A stretch of DNA of 64,000 bases from Parvibaculum lavamentivorans DS-1 (lineage in GTDB: Bacteria > Pseudomonadota > Alphaproteobacteria > Parvibaculales > Parvibaculaceae): the NCBI RefSeq assembly GCF_000017565.1, contig NC_009719.1:372001-436000 (forward strand). The letters run 5' to 3'. The notes under the pieces were generated by a model. That model had not been told where the DNA came from, did not search any database, and worked only from the letters and a program-made list of their open reading frames with translations. Position numbers and translations under genes: made by a program. Shown here piece after piece: positions 16,544-24,913 of the stretch. Each line of letters starts with the position of its first letter. Within the stretch, counting starts at the first letter, position 1.

Positions 16544-17521
16544 ATGAAGACGCGCATTACAGAGCTTTTCGGCATCCAGCACCCGATCATCCAGGGCGGC
16601 ATGCATTTCGTCGGTCTCGCCGAAATGGCGGCGGCCGTGTCCAATGCGGGCGGCCTCGGCATCATCACCGGCCTCACCCAGCCGACGCCGGAAGCGCTCG
16701 CGAAGGAAATCGCGAAGTGCAACAAGATGACCGACAAGCCCTTCGGCGTGAACCTCACCTTCCTGCCCGGCTTCGCCAATCCGCCCTACCCGGAATACAT
16801 CAAGGCGATCATCGACGGCGGTGTCCGCATCGTGGAAACGGCGGGCCGCAGCCCCGAAGCCTACATGCCGGCGATGAAAGAAGCGGGCATCAAGGTCATC
16901 CACAAATGCACCTCCGTCCGCCATTCGCTGAAGGCCGAGCGCATCGGTTGCGACGCCGTCAGCGTCGACGGCTTCGAATGCGGCGGCCATCCGGGCGAGG
17001 ACGACATCCCGAACATGATCCTGCTGCCCCGCGCGGCGGAAGAACTGAAAATTCCCTTCGTCGCTTCCGGCGGCATGGGCACCGCCTCGCAGCTCGTCGC
17101 CGCGCTGGCGCTCGGTGCCGACGGCATCAACATGGGCACGCGCTTCATCGCCACGAAGGAAGCGCCGGTGCATGAGAATGTAAAGAAGGCACTGATCGCC
17201 GCCAGCGAACTCGATACACGTCTCATCATGCGCCCGCTCCGCAACACGGAGCGCGTGCTGACCAATCCGGCGGTCGAAAAGATTGTCGAGATCGAGCGCG
17301 AGAAGGGTGCAAGCCTCGGCATTGAGGATATTCGCGAACTCGTGGGAGGCGTCTATCCGCGCGTCATGCAGGAAGGCGACATGGACGCCGGCGCCTGGAG
17401 CTGCGGCATGGTCGCCGGGCTCATCCATGACGTCCCGACTTGCAAGGAACTGATCGACCGCATGATGTCGGAAGCGGAGACGATCATCCGCAAGCGCCTC
17501 GAAGGCCTGCTGGCGGCCTGA
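16544..17521 (+). CDS. Nitronate monooxygenase-family FMN-dependent protein
   Basis: 325 residues forming a TIM-barrel flavoprotein. Typical stretches are HPIIQGGMHFVG at the N-terminus, NAGGLGIITG, FGVNLTFLP, CTSVRHSLKAERIGCDAVSVDG, SGGMGT and GADGINMGTRF (FMN phosphate binding). Family members oxidise alkyl nitronates, but many, especially in catabolic clusters, probably act as enoyl or dienoyl reductases, so the substrate is uncertain. ATG 16544 has GGGAGAG at 16531-16537; the frame is open upstream but without family similarity. It is the first gene of a run with the small membrane protein and crotonase. Confidence 0.88.
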   Translation: MKTRITELFGIQHPIIQGGMHFVGLAEMAAAVSNAGGLGIITGLTQPTPEALAKEIAKCNKMTDKPFGVNLTFLPGFANPPYPEYIKAIIDGGVRIVETAGRSPEAYMPAMKEAGIKVIHKCTSVRHSLKAERIGCDAVSVDGFECGGHPGEDDIPNMILLPRAAEELKIPFVASGGMGTASQLVAALALGADGINMGTRFIATKEAPVHENVKKALIAASELDTRLIMRPLRNTERVLTNPAVEKIVEIEREKGASLGIEDIRELVGGVYPRVMQEGDMDAGAWSCGMVAGLIHDVPTCKELIDRMMSEAETIIRKRLEGLLAA

Positions 17522-17529
17522 CAGGGAAC

Positions 17530-17742
17530 ATGACCTGGCGCCTTACACACCGTCGCATCGCCGCGCATGTCCTCACATGCGCGGCGGGCGCGGCGCTGGT
17601 CGTGGGCGCGGAAGCGTTGCTCCGCCTCGCGGGCGTGCCGCTTCCCTTCGATGCCGAGTGGGTCTGGCTCGATTTTCTCGGCATCGCGCTCGTCATTGGC
17701 GTGGTGACGGCATCCTTCTTCTATCGTGACGTCGGGGAATAG
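17530..17742 (+). CDS. Small two-helix membrane protein, unknown function
   Basis: 70 residues with two hydrophobic segments (about 12-32 and 45-64) and a short charged end (RDVGE). AGGGA precedes ATG 17530 closely, and it sits 8 nt after the nitronate monooxygenase-like stop, which suggests co-transcription. I recognise no family. Its hydrophobic pattern and codon usage fit a real gene, but the length leaves doubt. Confidence 0.5.
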   Translation: MTWRLTHRRIAAHVLTCAAGAALVVGAEALLRLAGVPLPFDAEWVWLDFLGIALVIGVVTASFFYRDVGE

Positions 17743-17830
17743 GCCGGTCTGCGCCGCGGCCTTGTATTCGTCCGCCGGCCCGTTATGACTCTTGCAACTG
17801 AATACGAAAAACAATCGGGAGGCTCGGCTC

Positions 17831-18646
17831 ATGGAAGATCGCATCAGGACGACAATCACGGACGGCGTCGCCGATGTGCGCCTCGTGCGCAGCGACAAGA
17901 TGAACGCGCTGGACGACGCGATGTTCATGGCGCTGCTCGAAACCGGCGAAAAGCTGAAGTCCGACAGCGCCGTGCGCGCCGTCGTCATCTCCGGCGAAGG
18001 CCGCGCCTTCTGCGCCGGCCTCGACATGAGCAATTTCGGCCGCATGGCCAGCAGCGAAAGTGCACCCGCGAAGGAATCGAGCGTCACCGGCCGCCTCGCG
18101 CCGCGCACGCACGGCATAGCGAACCGGGCGCAATATGCGGCGCTCGTCTGGCGCGACATTCCGGTTCCGGTCATCGCGGCCGTTCATGGCGTTGCCTTTG
18201 GCGGCGGCTTTCAGGTCGCGCTCGGTGCCGACATGCGCTTCGTCGCGCCCGGCACGCGCTTCTCGGTCATGGAAATCAAATGGGGCCTCGTGCCCGACAT
18301 GGCCGGCATGTTCCTGATGAAGGGCCTCGCGCGCGAGGACATCATCCGCGACCTCACCTATACGGGCCGCATCTTCGAGGCCGACGATGCGCTGGCTTAT
18401 GGCTTTGCGACGCGGCTCTGCAACGACCCTTATGCCGAGGCACTGAGCGTCGCGCGCGAAATTGCCGACAAGAGCCCGTCCGCCATCCGCGCCGCCAAGC
18501 GCATCCTCAACGACGCGCCGGACAATGACGCCGCCGCGATCCTGCTGGCCGAATCCGTCGAGCAGGACAAGTTGATGGGCGGCGCGCATCAGAAAGAAGC
18601 CATCATGGCCAATCTCGAAAAGCGCCGCCCGAATTTCGGAGGCTGA
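17831..18646 (+). CDS. Enoyl-CoA hydratase/isomerase (crotonase) family protein
   Basis: 271 residues. The crotonase oxyanion-hole segments are present: GEGRAFCAGLDMSNFG and VHGVAFGGGFQVALGAD, followed by FSVMEIKWGLVPDMAG. The catalytic-glutamate positions of classical hydratases are not all clear, so hydratase, isomerase or hydrolase activity remains open. GGGAGG lies about 8 nt before ATG 17831; TTG 17792 is a weaker alternative. It would act on a CoA thioester in the same catabolic route as the thiolase. It converges with the monooxygenase gene, the stops being 3 nt apart. Confidence 0.9.
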   Translation: MEDRIRTTITDGVADVRLVRSDKMNALDDAMFMALLETGEKLKSDSAVRAVVISGEGRAFCAGLDMSNFGRMASSESAPAKESSVTGRLAPRTHGIANRAQYAALVWRDIPVPVIAAVHGVAFGGGFQVALGADMRFVAPGTRFSVMEIKWGLVPDMAGMFLMKGLAREDIIRDLTYTGRIFEADDALAYGFATRLCNDPYAEALSVAREIADKSPSAIRAAKRILNDAPDNDAAAILLAESVEQDKLMGGAHQKEAIMANLEKRRPNFGG

Positions 18647-18649
18647 TCC

Positions 18650-20104
18650 TCACGCCACTTCGAAATCGTCCCATACCGGCTCGCTCATATCCTCCTGGAA
18701 CTTCTCGAACGTCCAGGGCCAGGAGGCTATGTTGCCGAACTTGTCGATGTACCAGCTCTTGCAGCCCGTTGCCCACACCGTGTCGGGCAGCTTCGCGCGC
18801 ACGGCTTCGTTGAAGGCTTTCGCGGCTTCCGGTTTCGGCGCGATTTCCGATATGTTGCCGTCGCGCAGGCGCAGGATCAGCTTCAGGGCGAAATTGAACT
18901 GGTTTTCCGCCGTCAGCAGCCATGAAAAATTCCCGATCGGGCTGTTCGGCCCGCCGATCATGAACCAGTTCGGAAAGCCGGGCACGGTCACGGCGAGATA
19001 GCCCTCGTTTCCCTTCTCCCATGTTTCGTTCAGCGTCTTTCCGTTGCGCCCCGTCACTTCCATGGGCCGCATCAGCTGGTGCGTATTGAAGCCGGTCGCC
19101 AGCACGATCACATCGAGTTCATGAAGCCGCCCGTCCGCCGTGCGGATGCCGCCGGCCTCGAAGCGCTCGATCCGCTCGGTCACAAGCTCCGCATTGGGTT
19201 TCTGTATCGCCTCGTAGAAATTCTCCGAAAGAATAAGCCGCTTGCAGCCGACGCTGTAATCCGGCGTGAGTTTCGCCCGGAGCAGTGGATCGCGCACCGT
19301 CTCGAGATAGTCCCGGCACACTTCCACAAGCTTTTCATAGGCGCGCGGATTCGCACCCACGATGGCGGCGGCGAACTTCGAGTTATTCTCATGCGAAATG
19401 CGCTCATATTCGGATTGCATGAGCTCGGGCCTCGCGCGGAAAAGAGCCTTCTGCTCCTCGGGTATCGGGCCCTGCGGCAGCGGCGCGATCCATTGCGCGG
19501 TCCGCTGGAAAAGCGTGTAGGACGCAGCTTCGTCCACCACCGCGCCGGTAATCTGCGTCGCCGTGGAGCCCGTGCCGATCACCCCGATGCGCTTTCCCTT
19601 CAGGTCCACGTCGTCTTTCCAGCGCGAGGTATGAAACGCCTCGCCCGCGAAATCCTCAAGGCCCGGAATGTCGGGATAGGACGGATGATGCAGCACGCCC
19701 GTCGCCGTGATGACGGCATCGAATGCGCCCTGCGGTCCCTTCGACGTTTCGATCTGCCATTTGCCGTCACGGTAGTCGGCGCGGACAACCTCGTGTCCGT
19801 ATCTGATCGCGGCTTCGACATCGTGTTTGCGCGCGACATACTTCAGGTAATCGAGAATTTCCGCTCCCGGCGCGCAGACGCGGCTCCATTCGGCATTGGG
19901 CTCGAAGGAATAGCGATAGCCATGCGAAGGCACATCGCAGGTGACGCCGGGATAGCGATTGTCGCGCCACGTCCCGCCCAGCATGTCCGCCTTCTCATAG
20001 ATAGTGACATCGCCGATCCCCGCTTCCCGCAGCTTGATGAGCGCCATGATGCCGGAAGCGCCGGCGCCGATGATGGCAATCCGCAGTTTCCTGGTCTCTG
20101 TCAT
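18650..20104 (-). CDS. Flavin-containing Baeyer-Villiger-type monooxygenase
   Basis: 484 residues. The FAD Rossmann motif GAGASG is near the N-terminus. TSRWKDD lies in a segment resembling the BVMO fingerprint (FxGxxxHxxxWP), and the NADPH site is VIGTGSTATQ. ATGF follows further on. It would use NADPH and O2 to insert oxygen into ketones, or less likely N- or S-oxygenate. ATG 20104 has AGGAA upstream and starts seven residues inside the longest frame. It is last of a four-gene minus-strand operon after the APH-fold gene. Substrate unknown; a cyclic or steroid-like ketone is a guess. Confidence 0.9.
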   Translation of the reverse strand: MTETRKLRIAIIGAGASGIMALIKLREAGIGDVTIYEKADMLGGTWRDNRYPGVTCDVPSHGYRYSFEPNAEWSRVCAPGAEILDYLKYVARKHDVEAAIRYGHEVVRADYRDGKWQIETSKGPQGAFDAVITATGVLHHPSYPDIPGLEDFAGEAFHTSRWKDDVDLKGKRIGVIGTGSTATQITGAVVDEAASYTLFQRTAQWIAPLPQGPIPEEQKALFRARPELMQSEYERISHENNSKFAAAIVGANPRAYEKLVEVCRDYLETVRDPLLRAKLTPDYSVGCKRLILSENFYEAIQKPNAELVTERIERFEAGGIRTADGRLHELDVIVLATGFNTHQLMRPMEVTGRNGKTLNETWEKGNEGYLAVTVPGFPNWFMIGGPNSPIGNFSWLLTAENQFNFALKLILRLRDGNISEIAPKPEAAKAFNEAVRAKLPDTVWATGCKSWYIDKFGNIASWPWTFEKFQEDMSEPVWDDFEVA

Positions 20105-20121
20105 GCCGCTTTCCTTGCTGT

Positions 20122-21210
20122 TCAATCGGGAAGAAGGTCGAGAGCCCTCGTATCGAGCACATGATCCGCGCCGCCGCGCATCATCTGGAAAAACATTTCG
20201 TCGCCGCGTTCCGTCCGCTCGACGATCATCGAAGCGGTAAAGGCCATGTTGAAGAGGGAGAAACTGTAAAGCGCATAGTGCTTCATCATTTCGTCGAACG
20301 AGTAGCCGCTAACCCCGAGCTCTTCCAATCGGCGGTGATAGGCCGTGAGAAGCTCGTGCTCATGCGCCTTGCGGTCCTCTCGCTTCATCGCGCCGCTCAG
20401 AAAATAGGAAACGTCGGCCATGCAGCAGCCAAAACCGACAGATTGCCAGTCGACCACGGCCACCGGATAGCCGCCCTCTGCTGTCCCGAACATCATGTTG
20501 TCCGGCCGGAAGTCGTTATGCGTGAGGCATTTCGGCCCGTCATAGCCGTCCTTGAAATGATGGAAGTTCCGGGTGATTGCCTCGCCGATCTCGACGCAGT
20601 CGGCGGGAATGCGCGCGCCGTAGCGCTCGCGAAAGCCTTTCCAGAGAAGGCCGATCAGGTTCGGTTCGGTGCGGCGCGGCGCTGCCTTCGTTTCGAAGAG
20701 CCACGGGATGTCGTCCATCGCATTATCGTTCCAGTGCGAGGCATGAAATTTCGCAGCTTCTTCCAGCACAAGTTTCGTCTCGGCAAGCGACGTGCCGCGC
20801 AGCTGGTTGCCGGGCTGTGCGGGCGCGAGGTCTTCCATGATAAGCACGAAGTCGCTCGTCTCCGGGTCCACATCGGCATGCAGGCAGACAGGCGTGGTCA
20901 AGCCCGCGCTGTCCGCAAGATGCCGATAGAAATTCACCTCACGGATATAGTTTCCGAAATTGACGCCGGTCGCGCGGCTTTCGGGGTCGGGCGAGGGAAA
21001 CTTGCCGACCACCGTGGCGGGAGCGCCCTTCGCATCCCCATTGTAAGTGAGCGCGAAGCGCACGCTCTCGCCAACCTGGCCCGTGCCCACGCGCTGACCG
21101 GAGATTTCCGCCACCGTCGCCTCGTGTCCCGCCCCGCGCAGCACAGCGGTCATCCATTCCGGCGTGATCTTCGTCCAGCCGACGATCGGCAGTTCCGATA
21201 CCTCTCCCAT
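20122..21210 (-). CDS. Phosphotransferase of the aminoglycoside/choline-kinase fold
   Basis: 362 residues. The kinase-like catalytic loop LTHNDFRPDNMM (H-N-D with downstream N) and the metal-binding VVDWQSVGFG are intact, so activity is likely. Relatives of this type (ecdysteroid-kinase-like/APH) often sit beside acyl-CoA and monooxygenase genes in alphaproteobacteria and actinobacteria, where they may phosphorylate hydroxylated small molecules. Antibiotic resistance is unlikely from this context. It lies between the NTF2-like and monooxygenase genes, same strand, with 17 nt to the latter's chosen start. Confidence 0.85.
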   Translation of the reverse strand: MGEVSELPIVGWTKITPEWMTAVLRGAGHEATVAEISGQRVGTGQVGESVRFALTYNGDAKGAPATVVGKFPSPDPESRATGVNFGNYIREVNFYRHLADSAGLTTPVCLHADVDPETSDFVLIMEDLAPAQPGNQLRGTSLAETKLVLEEAAKFHASHWNDNAMDDIPWLFETKAAPRRTEPNLIGLLWKGFRERYGARIPADCVEIGEAITRNFHHFKDGYDGPKCLTHNDFRPDNMMFGTAEGGYPVAVVDWQSVGFGCCMADVSYFLSGAMKREDRKAHEHELLTAYHRRLEELGVSGYSFDEMMKHYALYSFSLFNMAFTASMIVERTERGDEMFFQMMRGGADHVLDTRALDLLPD

Positions 21211-21230
21211 TGGGACCTCCAGGTTTCTTA

Positions 21231-21602
21231 TTATTCGGGTATCGCCGTCACATTATGCACATAGACCTCGTTGAGCTTTATCCTGTCGCCTTCCAGCACC
21301 ACGAGGTCGAAACCGCGCATCAGGCTCTTCGTCCCGTCAGGCGCGGAGATCGTGCAATACCAGCGGCCGCAAAAGCCGTTCGCCGTCTTCCATGTCTCGT
21401 GCGGTGCGTAATGCATCGGCGGTGTGTTGTCGAAAAGCTGCTTGAGATAGTCGCCCAGCGCCTTCTCGCCTTTCAGCCCGTCCGGCACCTGCGGATCGCG
21501 GTAAACCGTATCCGCCGAATAGAATTTCAGCAGCCCGGCCACATCCTTCTCGCTCCACTTTGCAAGCCAGCTTGCGTTGAAGCTCTCGATATCGACACTC
21601 AT
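21231..21602 (-). CDS. NTF2-like (SnoaL-type) protein
   Basis: 123 residues with the cone-shaped NTF2-like fold pattern: an N-terminal helix with WLAKWSEKDVAGLLKFYSAD, the YRDPQVPDGLKGEKAL segment, and beta strands ending in LNEVYVHN. Members are small enzymes (isomerases, cyclases, hydrolases) or binding proteins. The upstream stop overlaps its ATG at 21599-21602, so it is coupled to the FAD oxidoreductase gene. Function in this cluster is unknown. Confidence 0.8.
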   Translation of the reverse strand: MSVDIESFNASWLAKWSEKDVAGLLKFYSADTVYRDPQVPDGLKGEKALGDYLKQLFDNTPPMHYAPHETWKTANGFCGRWYCTISAPDGTKSLMRGFDLVVLEGDRIKLNEVYVHNVTAIPE

Positions 21603-22855
21603 TCGACCTCTCCCTTCACGCGCGTGCCGAGCACATTTGCGCGGTGCTCTTCGGTGAACATCTCGGGCGGCAGCGTCTCGGGCCCCGCCATGATTGCGAA
21701 AGCATGTGCGCCGAGCGCCGGGTTCGCCGCCTTGCGCTCGTCGTAGCTGCGGCGCCGCTCGCGCGCCTCCTCCCCGAATTCCGCGTCGAGTGTCGCCTGC
21801 AGCTGACCGGCGAAGCGCAACCGGCGCATCCGTTCATAGCGCTCCTCGCCATAAGGCTTGAAGAGCGCGGGGCCCCATTCTTCGTTCTCCTTCAGCAGCT
21901 CACTCACCATCCGCACATCGCGGTAAGTGATCGAAAGCCCGAGCCCGTTGATCGGATCGTTCCACCCCGCCGCATCGCCGACAAGTACCGCGCCCTGCAC
22001 GAAAGGAGCATCGGTCCAGGAATCATTGTTGAAATAGCTGAGCAGCGGTCCGGCCGGCTTGGCATCGGCGAGATGTTTGTTCTCCGGTGCGCATTTCATG
22101 CGGAAAGCTTCGAGGAAGTCGCGTGCCCCGTTCTCGCCGGCAAAGCGCCGCCGTTCATTCAGCGAATAGTTGCCATAGACGCGTACGCGGCCTCCGCCTT
22201 GCGGAAAGGCGAGAAAGGCGAAGTCGCCTTCCGTGCCGATCGCCTGTTTCGTCGCGTCCCAGCCATCCGCGCCTTCGACCAGCAATCCGCCGAACATGTG
22301 ATGCGGCTTGTCCTGATGAAGCTCGATGCCGCAAGCTGCCCGCACAGCCGAGGCCCGCCCGTCCGCACCGATGACAAGCTTCGCCTCCGCCTGCCGCGTC
22401 TGGCCGTCATGCACGAATTCAACGCGCGGCTTCATGCCCGGTTCGGTCTTCGTCACGTTCACACCGCGCAAGCCCGTCGCGCCCGCGCGCAGCGCCTCGT
22501 CATAAAGTGTCTGGCAATGTTTCGGATGGCCGAGACAAAGCGGCCCCGGAACGCCCGGCACGAACATGTCGAGCGGTAATGGTTCGGCCTCCGCTGCTTC
22601 CGGCGCGCGCGTCTCGTCATAGCTGACATGCTTGGCGAGGTGATGTCCGCCCGAGCCTACGAGTAGATCATAGAGTCCAAGCCGCTTTACCTCCGCAACG
22701 CCCCACGGCGCAATCCATTCGCCGCGCACGTGATCTTCATAGACGGTGCTTTTTTCGAGCAGCAGAACGCGGTGGCCCGCTTTCGCCATCGTCGCGGCAA
22801 GCGCGGAACCTCCGATGCCGCCTCCGACGACGATCAGGTCGTATGTCTCGTTCAT
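21599..22855 (-). CDS. FAD-dependent monooxygenase/oxidoreductase (PHBH-like fold)
   Basis: 418 residues. The N-terminal FAD motif GGGIGGSALA, the middle GADGRASAVR (DG motif) and LVGDAAGWNDPINGLGLS (GD motif) define the p-hydroxybenzoate hydroxylase/geranylgeranyl-reductase superfamily. The exact reaction, hydroxylation or reduction, is not clear. ATG 22855 has GGGAGG about 9 nt upstream; the open frame continues far beyond but without similarity. It is first gene of the minus-strand operon FAD-NTF2-APH-BVMO and faces the divergent APH-SDR-ADH operon. Confidence 0.88.
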   Translation of the reverse strand: MNETYDLIVVGGGIGGSALAATMAKAGHRVLLLEKSTVYEDHVRGEWIAPWGVAEVKRLGLYDLLVGSGGHHLAKHVSYDETRAPEAAEAEPLPLDMFVPGVPGPLCLGHPKHCQTLYDEALRAGATGLRGVNVTKTEPGMKPRVEFVHDGQTRQAEAKLVIGADGRASAVRAACGIELHQDKPHHMFGGLLVEGADGWDATKQAIGTEGDFAFLAFPQGGGRVRVYGNYSLNERRRFAGENGARDFLEAFRMKCAPENKHLADAKPAGPLLSYFNNDSWTDAPFVQGAVLVGDAAGWNDPINGLGLSITYRDVRMVSELLKENEEWGPALFKPYGEERYERMRRLRFAGQLQATLDAEFGEEARERRRSYDERKAANPALGAHAFAIMAGPETLPPEMFTEEHRANVLGTRVKGEVE

Positions 22856-23099
22856 TTCGCCGGCCTCCCTGCTGTCCTTCTTTATCTTTTGTCCGATGTT
22901 GGAAGCCGAAGCGGTTCTCCGCAAGTGTCTCGAACTATTTGTTGCATAATCGGTGCGCTTTTCTCGGTCGCGTTCCGCGTCCGGTATCTCTTTCCGTAGC
23001 GTCCTTGCGCCGCGCGGGCAGGCGTCTTGCTGCCCTGTTGGAGAAGTGCGGCGGCTTATGATAAGTCCGGATCGGCCGATGCCGGGGAGGTGACAGGCT

Positions 23100-24137
23100 A
23101 TGACCGAAAAAATGCCGGTCGATCTCGACGCGCTCGCGCGCTGGATGGATGGTGAGGAGCTGGGCTCGGGGCCCATCGAGGATGCAAAGCTGCTCGGCGG
23201 CGGCACGCAGAATATTCTGCTTCGCTTCGTGCGAGACGCCCGTCCTTATGTGCTCCGCCGCCCGCCGCCGCATCTTCGCAAGAACTCGAATGAAACCATG
23301 CGCCGCGAGGCGCGCATGCTCGCCGCCATCGCCGATACGGATGTGCCGCATCCGAGGCTGATCGCGGCCTGCCCTGAAGAAGATGTCATCGGCGCCGCCT
23401 TCTACCTGATGGAGCCGGTCGAGGGCTTCAATCCGACGGTCGCGCTCCCGCCGCTCCATGCGGGAGATCCCGCCATCCGCCATCGCATGGGCCTCTCCCT
23501 TGTCGAAGGCATAACCGCGCTTGGCGCCGTCGATTACGAGAAAGTGGGGCTGACAGGCTTCGGCAAGCCCGACAATTATCTGGAGCGCCAGGTCGCGCGC
23601 TGGCAGGCACAGCTCGAAAGCTACCGCGAATTTCCGTCATGGCCGGGGCCGGGCGGCATTCCCGGCGTTGGGAAAGTTGCGCGCTGGCTGGAAGAAAACC
23701 GCCCGGAAACATTTCGGCCCGGCATCATTCATGGCGACTATCACCTCGCCAACGTCATGTTCCGCAAGGATAGCGGCGAACTCGCCGCCATCGTCGATTG
23801 GGAGCTGACGACGATTGGCGATCCGCTGCTTGATCTCGGCTGGCTCATGGCGACCTGGCCGCAGGGCGATGCGCCGCGTGGCGGCGGCGCGGTGGGTGTC
23901 ACGCCATGGGATGGCTTTCCGTCTGCGGATGAACTTGTCGCCCATTATGCGGCCCGCACCTCGCGCGACATGAGCCACATAGGCTGGTACGGCGTCCTCG
24001 CCTGCTACAAGCTCGGCATCATTCTCGAGGGAACCTATGCGCGCGCCTGCGAAGGCAAGGCACCGAAGGAAACCGGCGACCAGCTCCACGCGAGCACCAT
24101 CGGTCTGTTCGAACGCGCGCTCCGCTGGATCGGCTGA
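23100..24137 (+). CDS. Phosphotransferase family protein (ACAD10/APH-like)
   Basis: 345 residues. GGGTQNILLRF is the nucleotide-binding strand-loop region. IIHGDYHLANVMF is the catalytic loop and AIVDWELTTIGDPLLDLGWL the metal-binding segment. This is the acyl-CoA-dehydrogenase-associated kinase type (ACAD10-like), thought to phosphorylate 4-hydroxyacyl-CoAs for degradation. GGGGAGG precedes ATG 23100. It leads an operon with an SDR and an alcohol dehydrogenase, and is distinct in sequence from the APH-fold protein on the other strand. Confidence 0.88.
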   Translation: MTEKMPVDLDALARWMDGEELGSGPIEDAKLLGGGTQNILLRFVRDARPYVLRRPPPHLRKNSNETMRREARMLAAIADTDVPHPRLIAACPEEDVIGAAFYLMEPVEGFNPTVALPPLHAGDPAIRHRMGLSLVEGITALGAVDYEKVGLTGFGKPDNYLERQVARWQAQLESYREFPSWPGPGGIPGVGKVARWLEENRPETFRPGIIHGDYHLANVMFRKDSGELAAIVDWELTTIGDPLLDLGWLMATWPQGDAPRGGGAVGVTPWDGFPSADELVAHYAARTSRDMSHIGWYGVLACYKLGIILEGTYARACEGKAPKETGDQLHASTIGLFERALRWIG

Positions 24138-24161
24138 ATATTGAAAGAAGAGGGAAACGGC

Positions 24162-24899
24162 ATGAAGGATCTGGATTTCTCGGGCAAAACGGCGCTCGTC
24201 GTTGGCGGCTCCAGCGGCATCGGCAATGGCATCGCCCACGCCTATCGGACGCGCGGCGCCGAAGTGCATGTATGGGGTACGAGGCAATCCGCGAAGGATT
24301 ACGAAGGCAGCGAAGGGTCGGACATGACCGGCCTCCATTATGCCCATATGGACGTGGCCGATTTCGATGCCATCGAAGCATATCGGCCGCCCTTCGCGAA
24401 GCTCGACATTCTTGTGCTTTGCCAGGGCACGGTCATCTACAAGCGCGGCGAATTCAAGATGGATGGCTTTCAGAAGGTGATGGACGTCAACCTCAACAGC
24501 CTCATGGCCTGCGCGATAAAATTCCACGACATGCTCGCCGCCGCGAAAGGCGCGTTGATTACCGTCAGCTCCACGGCCGGCTTCCATGCGACGCGCGGCA
24601 ATCCCGCCTACAACGCCTCGAAGACGGGCGCCGTCGGCCTCACGCGCACGCTGGGCGAGGCATGGGCGACGGATGGCATCCGCGTGAACGGCATCGCCCC
24701 CGGCCTCGTGGATACCAAGCTCACCAAGGTGACGACTGAAGACCCGAAGCGCCGCGAAATGGCAATCCGCGGCATTCCCGCCGGCCGCCTCGGCACGCCG
24801 GAGGACATGGCGGGTGCGGCGCTCTTTCTTGCCTCGCCGCTTTCTTCCTATATTTACGGACAGACGCTCATCGTCGATGGCGGCCTCATCCTTTCCTGA
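24162..24899 (+). CDS. Short-chain dehydrogenase/reductase
   Basis: 245 residues. The cofactor motif is GGSSGIGNG. The catalytic Ser lies in ITVSSTAGFHA and YNASKTG gives the Tyr-Lys pair. The C-terminus IVDGGLILS is typical of classical SDRs. It would interconvert an alcohol and ketone with NAD(P). AGAGGGA precedes ATG 24162; a TTG at 24141 is in frame but less likely. It lies 24 nt after the phosphotransferase and 14 nt before the alcohol dehydrogenase, clearly one operon. Confidence 0.92.
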   Translation: MKDLDFSGKTALVVGGSSGIGNGIAHAYRTRGAEVHVWGTRQSAKDYEGSEGSDMTGLHYAHMDVADFDAIEAYRPPFAKLDILVLCQGTVIYKRGEFKMDGFQKVMDVNLNSLMACAIKFHDMLAAAKGALITVSSTAGFHATRGNPAYNASKTGAVGLTRTLGEAWATDGIRVNGIAPGLVDTKLTKVTTEDPKRREMAIRGIPAGRLGTPEDMAGAALFLASPLSSYIYGQTLIVDGGLILS

Positions 24900-24913
24900 A
24901 CTGGAGCAACGAC

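Noticed and set aside
15817-16779. Long N-terminal extension of the TetR frame to 16779
   Set aside because: It is antisense to or out of frame with better-supported genes, and the TetR fold starts at 15816 with an ATGA overlap.
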